DNA of 63,021 bases from G963676205 sp964342525 (GCA_964342525.1 CAYFGQ010000015.1:1-63021), one strand, 5' to 3'; positions 1 to 8,370 are shown, counted from the stretch's first letter. Notes: generated by a model not told the origin, from the letters alone. Numbers and translations: made by a program.

Positions 1-90
1 AATCAAAAGAAAAAAAATAAATTTCTAAGTAAATATGAAGATTATATTAATAGAAGTAATTTTAGATTAAATGGATGTGAGTGGTTTTAA
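1..90 (+). CDS. C-terminal end of an unidentified protein (5' truncated by window)
   Basis: Frame 1 is open from the first base to a TAA at 88-90, giving 29 residues ending in the aromatic stretch NGCEWF. Codon use (AAA, TTT, AGA, GAT) matches the neighbouring genes. The stop is followed by an intergenic region with hairpins, as expected at a gene end. The stretch is too short to identify, and a chance open frame cannot be excluded. Confidence 0.4.
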   Translation, partial: NQKKKNKFLSKYEDYINRSNFRLNGCEWF

Positions 91-98
91 AAGTTGTT

Positions 99-174
99 CG
101 TCTATAGGCTAGACGAGAGCCACCTCTTGATACTCAATGGTATCTGAGCAAAAAAAGTATAATTTAATTATACT
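99..174. other. Intergenic hairpin cluster upstream of hsdM
   Basis: Three inverted repeats lie close together: CGTCTA/TAGACG (99-104 with 110-115), GATAC/GTATC (129-133 with 140-144), and a perfect 8-bp AT-rich arm pair AGTATAAT/ATTATACT (156-163 with 167-174). The first two are more GC-rich than their surroundings. They could be the terminator of the preceding gene, a small structured RNA or an operator. The remaining bases to 355 hold a TATAAT at 286-291 without a convincing -35 and an AGGAA before the hsdM start. Confidence 0.4.
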
Positions 175-355
175 TAGATAAGAGTTAACTATACGAATTA
201 TAATTGTATGAAAGAAATGATTGATAAAACTTACTTAAATAACTAAAAAACACAAAATTGTGATCCATCTGTGACGCTCTTTAGCTATAATAATAACTTT
301 TTAGATAAAATATAAACTTTTACAATTATATACATATATTAGGAATACGATTTTA

Positions 356-1810
356 ATGTTTGAACAAACTTTTAAAAATATAGATGATATTTTATGGAAA
401 GACTCTGGTGCTGATAGTGAGCTTGATTATATCGGGCAAACTTCTTGGATAATGTTTTTGAGGTATCTTGATGATCTTGAAAAAGAGAAAAAAGATATAA
501 AAGAGCTTGAGGGTGAAGAGTATACTTTTATTTTAGATGAAAAATATAGATGGAATTCTTGGGCTATGCCTAAAGATGAAAATGGTGAGTTAGATCATCA
601 TGTAGCACTTACAGGAAAAGATTTAGTTGATTTTGTAGATTTAGAGCTTTTCCCTTACCTTGCAAAGTTTAAAGAAAAAACTACAAATGCACAAACTATT
701 GAGTACAAAATCGGTGAGATATTTTCTGAGCTTAAAAATAAGATTCAAAGTGGATATAATCTAAGGGATATCGTAGAGTATGCGGATGAGCTTCCTTTTA
801 AATCAAGTAAAGATAAACACGAACTAAGCCACCTATACGAAACAAAAATCAAAAATATGGGAAATGCTGGAAGAAATGGTGGTCAATACTATACTCCAAG
901 ACCTCTTATTCGAGCTATGATAAATGTAATAAATCCACAAGTAGGTGAAAAGGTTTATGATGGTGCAGTAGGAAGTGCAGGCTTTTTGTGTGAGACTTAT
1001 GACTATATGTTTAACAATATGAATAGAAATGTTGATAATCTAAAAATCCTACAAGAAAAAACCTTCTATGGAAAAGAGAAGAAAAATCTAGCCTATGTAA
1101 TAGGTATCATGAATATGATCCTTCATGGTATAGAAGCACCAAATATTCAACATACAAACACCTTAGCTGAGCCTATTCGAGATATACAAGAAAAAGATAG
1201 ATACCATGTGATCCTTGCAAATCCTCCATTTGGTGGAAAAGAGCGAAAAGAGGTGCAACAAAACTTTGATATAAAGACAGGTGAGACAGCATTTTTATTT
1301 ATGCAACACTTTATCAAATCACTCAAAGCTGGTGGAAGAGCTGCAGTTGTTATAAAAAATACGATTTTAAGTAATAGTGATAATGCTTCTATATCTCTAC
1401 GTAAGCATCTACTTGAGTCATGTAATCTTCATATCATTTTAGATATGCCATCAGGTACATTTACAGGTGCTGGTGTAAAAACAGTTGTGTTGTTTTTTAC
1501 AAAGGGTGAAGCTACTAAAAAAACTTGGTATTATCAACTAAATCCTGGGCGAAATATGGGTAAAACAAACCCTTTAAATGATAAAGATATGGAAGAGTTT
1601 ATAACTCTTCAAAGAGATTTTAAAGATAGTGATAACTCTTGGAGTATAAATATATCTGATATAGATGAAACTACTTATGATTTATCAGTAAAAAATCCTA
1701 ATGTGGAAGATGAAGCTCCGTTAAGAAGTCCAAAAGTGATATTGGGTGAGATGGAAACTTTGGATAATGAAACTAATAAGTTATTGGCTTCTATTAAAGA
1801 GTTGGTATGA
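356..1810 (+). CDS. hsdM: Type I restriction-modification system, DNA methyltransferase subunit HsdM
   Basis: N6-adenine methyltransferase subunit; with HsdS it methylates the recognition site and is needed for cleavage by HsdR. The 484 residues show an N-terminal helical HsdM domain, the G-Q-Y-Y-T-P-R segment at about 177-182, an SAM-binding motif I variant D-G-A-V-G-S-A-G-F at about 202-210, and the catalytic NPPF motif at about 289-292, followed by GGKE. The length is normal for the family and no motif is missing. It is the first gene of an operon and its end overlaps hsdS by 4 bases, so translation is coupled. It sits in a defence-type block and could have been acquired horizontally, though base composition does not stand out. 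Confidence 0.96.
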   Translation: MFEQTFKNIDDILWKDSGADSELDYIGQTSWIMFLRYLDDLEKEKKDIKELEGEEYTFILDEKYRWNSWAMPKDENGELDHHVALTGKDLVDFVDLELFPYLAKFKEKTTNAQTIEYKIGEIFSELKNKIQSGYNLRDIVEYADELPFKSSKDKHELSHLYETKIKNMGNAGRNGGQYYTPRPLIRAMINVINPQVGEKVYDGAVGSAGFLCETYDYMFNNMNRNVDNLKILQEKTFYGKEKKNLAYVIGIMNMILHGIEAPNIQHTNTLAEPIRDIQEKDRYHVILANPPFGGKERKEVQQNFDIKTGETAFLFMQHFIKSLKAGGRAAVVIKNTILSNSDNASISLRKHLLESCNLHIILDMPSGTFTGAGVKTVVLFFTKGEATKKTWYYQLNPGRNMGKTNPLNDKDMEEFITLQRDFKDSDNSWSINISDIDETTYDLSVKNPNVEDEAPLRSPKVILGEMETLDNETNKLLASIKELV

Positions 1811-2976
1811 GTAGTAATTGGGAAATGGCAAGTTTAGGTTCTTTATGTGAAGTCATCACAAAAGGAACAACACCTACTTCAATAGGTCATAAGTTTGTTG
1901 ATGAGGGAATAAACTTTGTCAAAGTCGAATCTATAGCTTTAAATGGTGATTTTTTAGAAAATAAATTTGCTTATATTACAGAAGATGGAAATAATGCTTT
2001 AAAAAGGTCTCAATTAAAAGAAGGAGATATTTTATTTTCAATTGCTGGTGCATTAGGTCGAACAGCAATTGTAACAAAAGATATACTTCCTGCAAATACA
2101 AATCAAGCACTTTCAATTATTAGATTGAAGGAGAATGAAGAAGTTTTAAAGTCGTATGTATTTTTGGCATTAAATAGTGGTTTTGCATTAGAACAAATAG
2201 AAAAGTTTAAAGGTGGAGTTGCTCAACAAAATTTATCTTTGACACAAATGAAAAACTTCCAAATACCTATTCCAAAAATAGAACAGCAAAAACAAATTGT
2301 AGAGATTTTAGATAAAACTTTTGAATCTATTACTAAAGCAAAAGAGAATATTGAAAAAAATATAGAGAATACAAAAGAGCTTTTTCAAAGTAGACTTAAT
2401 GAAATATTTTCACAAAAAGGTGAAGATTGGGAAGAAAGTAAAGTTTTTAATATTTGTAAAGATATTTTTGCAGGTGGTGATAAACCTAAAGAAAATTTTT
2501 CTAAAGAAAGAACTGAGGAATTTAATATTCCAATTTATGCAAATGCAGTAAAGAATAGAGGATTAAATGGTTTTACAAATAATGCAAGAGTAAAAGAAAA
2601 TTCTATTACTATATCTGCAAGAGGAAGCGGTACGGGACATACCGAATTACGAACTGAAAACTTTTTTCCCATAGTTAGGCTTATTGTATTAATTCCAGAT
2701 TTAGAAAAAGTAAATTTAGTATTTTTAAAATATATAATTGATAATTTAGAAATATTGAGAAGTGGAAGTGCAATTCCTCAACTTACTGTTCCTATGATAA
2801 AAGATTATGATGTTAGTTTCCCTTCAATTGATAAACAAGAAGAGATTATATTTGAGTTAGATACTTTAAAAGAACAAACAAAAAAACTAGAAAACCATTA
2901 CCAACAAAAACTAGAAAACCTAGAAGAACTAAAAAAATCAATTCTACAAAAAGCATTTAATGGAGAGCTAATATGA
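1807..2976 (+). CDS. hsdS: Type I restriction-modification system, specificity subunit HsdS
   Basis: Determines the bipartite DNA target of the type I complex. The 389 residues have the usual two-half design: a first target-recognition domain (about 1-160), a helical spacer rich in K/E/N (about 165-200), a second recognition domain (about 205-345) and a C-terminal helix ending near K-A-F-N-G-E-L-I. The two spacers are conserved coiled-coil helices while the recognition domains are diverged, as expected. The start ATG overlaps the hsdM stop and its own stop overlaps the hsdR start. There is no sign of truncation. The target sequence cannot be predicted from the protein alone. Confidence 0.95.
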   Translation: MSSNWEMASLGSLCEVITKGTTPTSIGHKFVDEGINFVKVESIALNGDFLENKFAYITEDGNNALKRSQLKEGDILFSIAGALGRTAIVTKDILPANTNQALSIIRLKENEEVLKSYVFLALNSGFALEQIEKFKGGVAQQNLSLTQMKNFQIPIPKIEQQKQIVEILDKTFESITKAKENIEKNIENTKELFQSRLNEIFSQKGEDWEESKVFNICKDIFAGGDKPKENFSKERTEEFNIPIYANAVKNRGLNGFTNNARVKENSITISARGSGTGHTELRTENFFPIVRLIVLIPDLEKVNLVFLKYIIDNLEILRSGSAIPQLTVPMIKDYDVSFPSIDKQEEIIFELDTLKEQTKKLENHYQQKLENLEELKKSILQKAFNGELI

Positions 2977-5381
2977 ATGAAGCACAAACACGTCTTGAGT
3001 TAATTGATCCAGCTCTAAGGGAAGCAGGATGGGGTGTAGTTGAAGATAGTAAGATCCATGTGGAGTATCCTATAAGCAAAGGGCGACTTTTAGGAAATGG
3101 AAGACGTGCTCGTCCTCTTAGTGCTGATTATGTACTTATTTATAAAAATCAAAGACTAGCAGTAATAGAAGCAAAAAAAAGAGATCTACCCTATAGTGAT
3201 GGTGTAGCTCAGGCTAAAGAGTATGCTGATAGATTGCAGATAAGATATGCATACTCTACAAATGGAGTGCAGATATATGGTATAGATATGGATGAAGCTG
3301 TTGAGGGTGATGTGAAAACTTTCCCAAGTCCAGATGAGCTATGGCAAATGACCTTTCCAAAGGATCATAGTGTAAGAGATAGGTTATTTGCCATACCTTA
3401 TGAGACGCAGGGTGGGAAATGGGAACTTAGGTATTATCAAACAAATGCCATATCAAATGTACTTGAATCTGTAGCAGATAAAAAGAAAAGGATATTACTT
3501 ACTTTAGCAACAGGTACGGGTAAAACTGCTATTGCTTTTCAGATAGCTTGGAAACTATTTCATTCACGTTGGAATTTAAAGGGGGATTTTAAAAGAGCAC
3601 CTAGGATACTTTTTTTAGCCCATAGAAATATACTTGCAGATCAAGCTTTTAACTCATTTGGAGCATTTGAAGAGGATTCCTTAGTACGAATAGACCCCCA
3701 AGAGATAAGAAAAAAGAAAAAGGTTCCTAAAAATGGATCGATCTTTTTTACTATCTATCAAACTTTTATGAGTGGAGATAGTGAGACACCAAATTTTGGA
3801 GAGTATCCAAAGGATTATTTTGATTTTATTATTATCGATGAGTGTCATACTGGAGCTTCAAATGACAATAGCTCTTGGAGAGCTATTTTAGAGTATTTTT
3901 CACCAGCTTATCAGTTGGGGCTTACTGCAACTCCCAAAAGAGATGTAAATGGTGATACTTATTCTTATTTTGGAAAGCCTGTTTATGAATACTCTTTAAA
4001 GCAGGGGATAAATGATGGATATCTTACACCTTTTAAAGTTAAGGATATATCAACTACTGGAGATACATATATCTATACAAGTGAAGATGAGGTAATTGAG
4101 GGTGAGATAGAAGAGGGTAGAGAGTATACAAAAGAAGAGCAAAACAAAATCATAGAGATTATGGATATTGAGAAGTTTAGGGTTAAGAAGTTTATGGAGA
4201 TGACTGATCAGAGCCAAAAAACTATTGTATTTTGTGAAAGTCAACCCCACGCCGCAGCTATAAGAAATCTGATAAATCAAATGGCAAAAGAAAAACATAT
4301 AGATTTTTGTCATAGAGTTGGAGCAGATGATGGTGCAAGGGGTGATAAACATTTACGAGATTTTCAAGACAATGAGAAAAGATACCCTACCATACTTACT
4401 ACTTCAAGAAAATTAAGTACAGGAGTAGATGCTCCTGAAGTGAAAAATATTGTACTTTTAAGAAGTGTAAATTCAATGGTTGAATTTAAACAGATAATAG
4501 GAAGGGGTACAAGACTTTTTGATGGAAAGGATTACTTTACTATTTATGATTTTTATGATGCATATAAACATTTTCATGATGAAGAATGGGATGGTGAACC
4601 AGTAGAGCCAGAACCACCAAAATCTCCACAGCCTTGTAAAATATGTGAAAAAAGACCATGTATCTGCCCTCCACCTGAGCCACAGCCATGCCCAGAGTGT
4701 AACAATATCCCATGTGTATGTGAAAAACCACCAAAGAAGATGGTAAAAGTAAAACTATCAGAAGGAAACTATCGTAATCTTGATTCGATGGTAAGAACAC
4801 TTTTTTACTCTCCAGATGGTGCACCTATGTCAGCAGGGGAGTTTGTAAAAAAATTATTTGATGAGATGCCAAACTTCTTTGAGAGTGAAGATGAGCTAAG
4901 AAGAATTTGGAGTATCCCAGATACAAGAAAAAGACTTTTAGAAGAGCTTAGTGAAGCTGGATATAGTGTAGAGCAACTTGAAGATCTTAAATCTATTGTA
5001 AATGGTGATGATAGTGACTTATATGATGTATTGGCTTATATTGCTTATCATAAAACTTTAGTCCCAAGATTGGAGCGTGCAAGAAAAGCCAAAGTAAAAA
5101 TTACACATTATGATAATGCAAAACAAGAGTTTTTAGATTTTGTACTTGAACAATATGTGGACAATGGTGTAAAAGAGCTAGATGATAAGAGACTAGGAAA
5201 ACTACTTGAAACAAAATATCACTCTATAGAAGATGCTAAAAGTATTATAGGAGATATAAAATCTATAAGAGATTCTTTTATAGGTTTTCAGAAATATTTA
5301 TATGAAGATAGTATGATTTATAGCTTAGAAAAAGAAGAACAGCTAAAAGTAGCACAGCCAAAGCCTGAGTATAGTGAATAG
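2973..5381 (+). CDS. hsdR: Type I restriction-modification system, endonuclease/translocase subunit HsdR
   Basis: Motor and nuclease subunit of the EcoEI-like type. An N-terminal PD-(D/E)xK nuclease shows D at about 50 and E-A-K near 66-68. A superfamily 2 helicase core follows with Walker A A-T-G-T-G-K-T (about 176-182), DECH box (about 289-292), L-T-A-T-P and Q-I-I-G-R-G-T-R. Residues of about 545-590 form an odd proline/cysteine-rich insert with two copies of a Q-P-C-x2-C-x4-C-x-C pattern, possibly zinc-binding. A helical C-terminal HsdM-docking region completes the 802 residues. The start overlaps the hsdS stop by 4 bases. All catalytic motifs are intact, so the system looks functional. 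Confidence 0.95.
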   Translation: MNEAQTRLELIDPALREAGWGVVEDSKIHVEYPISKGRLLGNGRRARPLSADYVLIYKNQRLAVIEAKKRDLPYSDGVAQAKEYADRLQIRYAYSTNGVQIYGIDMDEAVEGDVKTFPSPDELWQMTFPKDHSVRDRLFAIPYETQGGKWELRYYQTNAISNVLESVADKKKRILLTLATGTGKTAIAFQIAWKLFHSRWNLKGDFKRAPRILFLAHRNILADQAFNSFGAFEEDSLVRIDPQEIRKKKKVPKNGSIFFTIYQTFMSGDSETPNFGEYPKDYFDFIIIDECHTGASNDNSSWRAILEYFSPAYQLGLTATPKRDVNGDTYSYFGKPVYEYSLKQGINDGYLTPFKVKDISTTGDTYIYTSEDEVIEGEIEEGREYTKEEQNKIIEIMDIEKFRVKKFMEMTDQSQKTIVFCESQPHAAAIRNLINQMAKEKHIDFCHRVGADDGARGDKHLRDFQDNEKRYPTILTTSRKLSTGVDAPEVKNIVLLRSVNSMVEFKQIIGRGTRLFDGKDYFTIYDFYDAYKHFHDEEWDGEPVEPEPPKSPQPCKICEKRPCICPPPEPQPCPECNNIPCVCEKPPKKMVKVKLSEGNYRNLDSMVRTLFYSPDGAPMSAGEFVKKLFDEMPNFFESEDELRRIWSIPDTRKRLLEELSEAGYSVEQLEDLKSIVNGDDSDLYDVLAYIAYHKTLVPRLERARKAKVKITHYDNAKQEFLDFVLEQYVDNGVKELDDKRLGKLLETKYHSIEDAKSIIGDIKSIRDSFIGFQKYLYEDSMIYSLEKEEQLKVAQPKPEYSE

Positions 5382-5419
5382 TAAGTAAAAATAAAAAACA
5401 ACCCTTATGGAGATAAACA

Positions 5420-6760
5420 ATGATATCAAAAGATGAAAATCAAGATATAGAGTTTAAAGAATCTTGGAGAGATGAATATATAAAGTGGATATGTGGCTTT
5501 GCAAACGCAAAGGGTGGAAAGCTATATATTGGTATAGATGATAAGGGTGAAGTAAAAGGGATAGAAAATAGTAAAAAGCTCCTTGAGGATATACCAAATA
5601 AAGTAAGAGATCTACTTGGTATCATCATAGATATAAATATGAAAGAGGAAGATAGTAAGACATATTTAGAGATAGAGGTTGAGTCATATCCTTATCCCAT
5701 AAGTTATAAAGGGCAGTATCATTATAGAACAGGAAGTACAAAACAAGAGCTAAAAGGTGCTTCTCTTGATAAATTTTTACTATCAAAGCAAGGTAAAAAA
5801 TGGGATGGTGTACCTATACCTTATGTAAATATTGATGATTTAGATTCTCGTGCTTTAGAATTTTTCAAAGAGAAATCCTTCAAAACAAATAGAATAGAAT
5901 CTGATATATTACAAGAGGATAAAAAAGAGTTGATAGAAAAACTTCATTTATTTGATGGGAGTTATTTAAAAAGAGCTTCGGTACTTCTTTTTTATAGTGA
6001 TCCAGAGAAATTTATCACAGGGTCATATATAAAGATAGGATATTTTAAAAGTGATAGTGATCTTATATACCAAGATGTGATAAGGGGAAATATTCTAGAG
6101 CAAGTTGATAGGTGTGAGGAGCTATTATTTACAAAATATTTAAGTGCTTTTATCACTTATGAAGGGATGCAAAGGGTTGAGAGTTTCCCCCTTTCAAGAT
6201 TAGCTTTTAGAGAAGCTTTGATAAATGCAATCGTTCATAAAGACTATGGAGATGAAAGCCCTATCCAAATAAGTGTATATGATGATAAACTTCTTATATG
6301 GAATAGTGGTGAACTACCACAAAACTGGACAATAGAAACCCTACAAAGAAAACACCCATCAAAACCATACAATCCATCTATAGCTCATGTATTCTTTTTA
6401 GCTGGATATGTAGAATCATGGGGAAGAGGAATAGATAAAATAACAGAAGAATCAAAAAACTTCAATGGAATAATCCCTAAATTTAGATTAGAAAATGGAC
6501 TTTGGGTTGAGTTTAATTTTAATCAGTTGGGAGAGAAGTTGGGAGAGAAGTTGGGAGAGAGATTTTCTAAACTAACTGAAAATAGAAAGATAATTATAAA
6601 TTCTATCCTTGCGAATTCAACAATAACTATCTCTGAACTCTCAGAAATAGTAGGTATTAGTACAACTGCAATCGAAAATAATATAAAATATTTAAAAGAA
6701 AATAACTTATTAAAAAGAGTTGGGAGTGATTACTCTGGAAGTTGGGAGATAGTATATTAA
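5420..6760 (+). CDS. AlbA_2/Schlafen-type ATP-binding protein with C-terminal winged helix
   Basis: Starts 38 bases after hsdR behind a TTATGGAG ribosome site, so it is probably in the hsd operon. The N-terminal third carries the AlbA_2 signature: E-F-K-E-S near the start, then C-G-F-A-N-A-K-G-G-K-L and G-I-D-D-K-G. The middle has the R-E-A-L-I-N-A-I-V-H-K-D-Y segment typical of RecG-like putative transcriptional regulators of this family. The C-terminus has a helix-turn-helix. Family members are common in defence islands and next to type I restriction genes; their biochemical role is uncertain. A three-copy Leu-Gly-Glu-Lys repeat sits between the ATP-binding and DNA-binding parts. Confidence 0.8.
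   Translation: MISKDENQDIEFKESWRDEYIKWICGFANAKGGKLYIGIDDKGEVKGIENSKKLLEDIPNKVRDLLGIIIDINMKEEDSKTYLEIEVESYPYPISYKGQYHYRTGSTKQELKGASLDKFLLSKQGKKWDGVPIPYVNIDDLDSRALEFFKEKSFKTNRIESDILQEDKKELIEKLHLFDGSYLKRASVLLFYSDPEKFITGSYIKIGYFKSDSDLIYQDVIRGNILEQVDRCEELLFTKYLSAFITYEGMQRVESFPLSRLAFREALINAIVHKDYGDESPIQISVYDDKLLIWNSGELPQNWTIETLQRKHPSKPYNPSIAHVFFLAGYVESWGRGIDKITEESKNFNGIIPKFRLENGLWVEFNFNQLGEKLGEKLGERFSKLTENRKIIINSILANSTITISELSEIVGISTTAIENNIKYLKENNLLKRVGSDYSGSWEIVY
6526..6561 (+). repeat. In-frame 12-bp tandem repeat (3 copies) in the AlbA_2 gene
   Basis: The unit GTTGGGAGAGAA occurs three times head to tail, the last copy differing at its final base. It encodes L-G-E-K / L-G-E-K / L-G-E-R in a linker. 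Copy-number change by multiples of one unit would keep the frame. Confidence 0.85.
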
Positions 6761-6768
6761 GAAGTATG

Positions 6769-7014
6769 CTATTTAAAAAACTCTTCTATCTCACACTTCA
6801 AAACTAAAGAGATCAAATATAAATGTTTTAAATTAAAGTGTTGTTTCTTTAGATATAACTCTGCTTGCGATACTAAGCCTACAGATTTAAAATTTAATGC
6901 TTGGGATAGTTGAAGTTGTGTTAGCCCTTTTTCTTCTCTAAGTCTTTTTACATTTCTTCCAATATTTATATAAAATTCATCTATTTTATTTTCATCTAAA
7001 TTATCTATATTCAA
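6769..7014 (-). CDS. Small XRE-family transcriptional repressor
   Basis: The 81-residue protein is almost entirely one HTH_3 domain: N-V-K-R-L-R-E-E-K-G-L-T-Q-L-Q-L-S-Q-A-L is the classical Cro/CI helix-turn-helix start, followed by the recognition-helix region and an L-x3-Y-L-I-S-L-V-L segment. It runs convergently into the AlbA_2 gene (8 bases apart) and divergently from the small genes starting at 7120. Two copies of a 16-base palindrome lie in the shared promoter region, so it very likely represses itself and the divergent genes. Such compact regulators often control toxin-antitoxin, restriction or prophage modules. Confidence 0.88.
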   Translation of the reverse strand: MNIDNLDENKIDEFYINIGRNVKRLREEKGLTQLQLSQALNFKSVGLVSQAELYLKKQHFNLKHLYLISLVLKCEIEEFFK

Positions 7015-7024
7015 AATTAATCCT

Positions 7025-7040
7025 ACTAGTAATTACTATT
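7025..7040. promoter_or_regulatory. Operator copy 1 (ACTAGTAATTACTATT)
   Basis: Near-perfect copy, one mismatch, of the palindrome at 7083-7098. It lies 10 bases upstream of the XRE start codon, where a bound repressor would block that gene's own transcription or translation start. Confidence 0.75.
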
Positions 7041-7081
7041 TAAGTTTGTTTGCAATTTTAAAGTTATATAATTTCTTTATC

Positions 7082-7099
7082 AACTAGTAATTACTAGTT
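7082..7099. promoter_or_regulatory. Operator copy 2, perfect palindrome AACTAGTAATTACTAGTT
   Basis: Perfect 18-base inverted repeat placed 20 bases before the ATG at 7120. Two copies 58 bases apart in an intergenic region of about 105 bases bounded by a small XRE gene are the usual arrangement for autoregulated Cro/CI-type repressors. Confidence 0.8.
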
Positions 7100-7119
7100 T
7101 AAATGAAAAGGCTACCAAA

Positions 7120-7341
7120 ATGCACAAAGAACTAGCACAACTAAAACTAAGAATCGATTGTTTCAAAGTAGAACTACAAAAAGAGTTTATTTGCTCAGAT
7201 GTATTTATAAGTATGATAGATTTTTTTCTCGCACATGATATTGAAAATAGGGTAGTTGATTTTTGGCTTCTTGATTATAGTGAGGAGATAGAGACTATAA
7301 AAATATTTCTTGATCATTTAGAGAGTGAAAATGAAAGCTAA
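7120..7341 (+). CDS. Small helical protein, paralogue A (hypothetical)
   Basis: 73 residues, predicted all-helical and acidic, with no signal peptide or membrane segment. I do not recognise a family. The pattern I-D-x-F-x3-L ... S-x-I-D-F-F-L-x3-D-I-E-N-R-V-V-D-F-W ... E-E-I-E-x-I recurs in the next gene, where it appears as R-D-I-D-R-Y ... S-A-I-D-G-L-L ... V-D-D-R-I-I-H-A-W-Y, so the two are paralogues. It is first in a three-gene run controlled from the XRE operator region, and its stop overlaps the next start by 11 bases. Confidence 0.7.
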   Translation: MHKELAQLKLRIDCFKVELQKEFICSDVFISMIDFFLAHDIENRVVDFWLLDYSEEIETIKIFLDHLESENES

Positions 7342-7765
7342 GATAAAAATACTAAAAAGAGATATTGATAGATATCTTTCTATTTTAGAAGAAAAATATC
7401 CTCTTGCAAAGCTTGTATCAAGTGCTATAGATGGGCTTTTACTTATGAAAGTGGATGATAGGATTATACATGCTTGGTATAGGAGTATAGAGAATTTTAT
7501 TGAGAAGATTGAAAAAGAGATTGAGATATTGGATGATGAGTTATTTACTTATGAAAATATATTTGAGTTTAAAAAGGAGATGGATAAATATTATGATCTT
7601 TTGAATAAAAGACATAAAGAGCTTTTTCTTACTATTTATCAATTTGTTGAGTATATTTTAGAAGATGATGAGTTAAATAAATATCAAAAAGAATCTTTTA
7701 AAAATATATATAGCTCTATTGAAATTATACAAGAGGAGATAAAAAGAATAGAGGATGATGGGTAG
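7331..7765 (+). CDS. Small helical protein, paralogue B, with internal duplication (hypothetical)
   Basis: The ATG at 7331 is preferred over an in-frame GTG at 7325. The 145 residues hold two copies of the helical unit seen in the preceding gene: residues of about 4-60 and about 75-140 (K-K-E-M-D-K-Y-Y-D-L-L-N-K-R-H-K-E-L-F). Charged, K/E-rich, likely cytoplasmic and coiled-coil forming. No catalytic motif is visible. Its position behind an XRE-controlled promoter and beside a restriction system suggests a defence or toxin-antitoxin-like module, but this is inference from context only. Confidence 0.7.
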   Translation: MKAKIKILKRDIDRYLSILEEKYPLAKLVSSAIDGLLLMKVDDRIIHAWYRSIENFIEKIEKEIEILDDELFTYENIFEFKKEMDKYYDLLNKRHKELFLTIYQFVEYILEDDELNKYQKESFKNIYSSIEIIQEEIKRIEDDG

Positions 7766-7788
7766 ATATACTCTATAGAATATTTATA

Positions 7789-7917
7789 ATGGATGATTTA
7801 GAATTTATAATAAACGAGATAAATAATTTAGCAAGAGATAATTTACCTATGTTTTGCTCAGCAGTGGATGAGATAATCGATTTAAAATGTGTAGATGAAA
7901 ATCATAAAAAAGATTAA
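7789..7917 (+). CDS. Short paralogue C of the helical family (hypothetical, probably truncated)
   Basis: 42-residue reading frame starting M-D-D-L-E-F-I-I-N-E-I. Its segment A-R-D-N-L-P-M-F-C-S-A-V-D-E-I-I-D-L-K-C-V-D-E lines up with E-K-Y-P-L-A-K-L-V-S-S-A-I-D-G-L-L-L-M-K-V-D-D of the preceding gene, so it looks like the N-terminal half of a third family copy that ends early. It has no strong ribosome site and may be a remnant. Confidence 0.5.
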   Translation: MDDLEFIINEINNLARDNLPMFCSAVDEIIDLKCVDENHKKD

Positions 7918-8069
7918 AACTATATGTTAAATATAACAAAATGAAATATTTTTTGATGAATCTAAGTTTTTGTAGTAATATTTAAATAAAAAAATCCAAG
8001 CTTTAACTCAAAGGCTAAAGACTTACTGGATGTCGTAAAAGTATTCTATAAAAATATAAAAGGAAAGTC

Positions 8070-8122
8070 AACTGTTCTGAAATACTAAACAGTTCAAATT
8101 GAATAAAAATATATGATATAAT
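8070..8122 (+). promoter_or_regulatory. Promoter with inverted repeat upstream of the Fic-antitoxin-like gene
   Basis: A 7-base inverted repeat AACTGTT/AACAGTT (8070-8076 and 8088-8094) abuts a -35-like TTCAAA (8093-8098), followed 18 bases later by a perfect TATAAT (8117-8122). The ATG is at 8144. An operator overlapping the -35 suggests repression, possibly autoregulation. The remaining gap from 7918 to 8069 shows nothing convincing. Confidence 0.5.
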
Positions 8123-8143
8123 AATACTTTCAAGGATATTATA

Positions 8144-8302
8144 ATGATAAGAAAGATCATAGATAAAAAGTATTTACAAAGAGTAATAAATACAAGCCAA
8201 AGAATAGAAGGCTATACCGAAGTATCAAAAGAAGTAAAAAATAAAGCAAAATCTTTGAGAGAAAAATATGGGATTAAAGTATCAGTTAAAAGTTATAAAT
8301 GA
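8144..8302 (+). CDS. Small protein resembling a class I Fic antitoxin (VbhA-like)
   Basis: 52 residues behind a CAAGGA ribosome site and a good -10 box. The sequence N-T-S-Q-R-I-E-G-Y contains S-Q-R-I-E-G, matching the [S/T]xxxE[G/N] inhibitory motif by which Fic antitoxins block the ATP site of the toxin. The rest is lysine-rich and helical. No fic toxin gene (HxFx[D/E]GNGR motif) is seen nearby, so it would be an orphan or act on a distant partner. Identification rests on one short motif and on size. Confidence 0.5.
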   Translation: MIRKIIDKKYLQRVINTSQRIEGYTEVSKEVKNKAKSLREKYGIKVSVKSYK

Positions 8303-8348
8303 AAGTTAAAAAGAATTTGAAGAGAATTAAAAAAAGACTAAAATAGTT

Positions 8349-8370
8349 AAGGAAGTATATAAACTCCCTT
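8349..8370 (-). terminator. Hairpin after the lipoprotein gene
   Basis: AAGG-A-AGT pairs with ACT-C-CCTT (8349-8356 with 8363-8370, one mismatch, 6-base loop). In the minus direction it follows the stop of the lipoprotein gene at 8375 and is followed by a T-rich stretch, so it is probably a weak intrinsic terminator. Confidence 0.4.
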
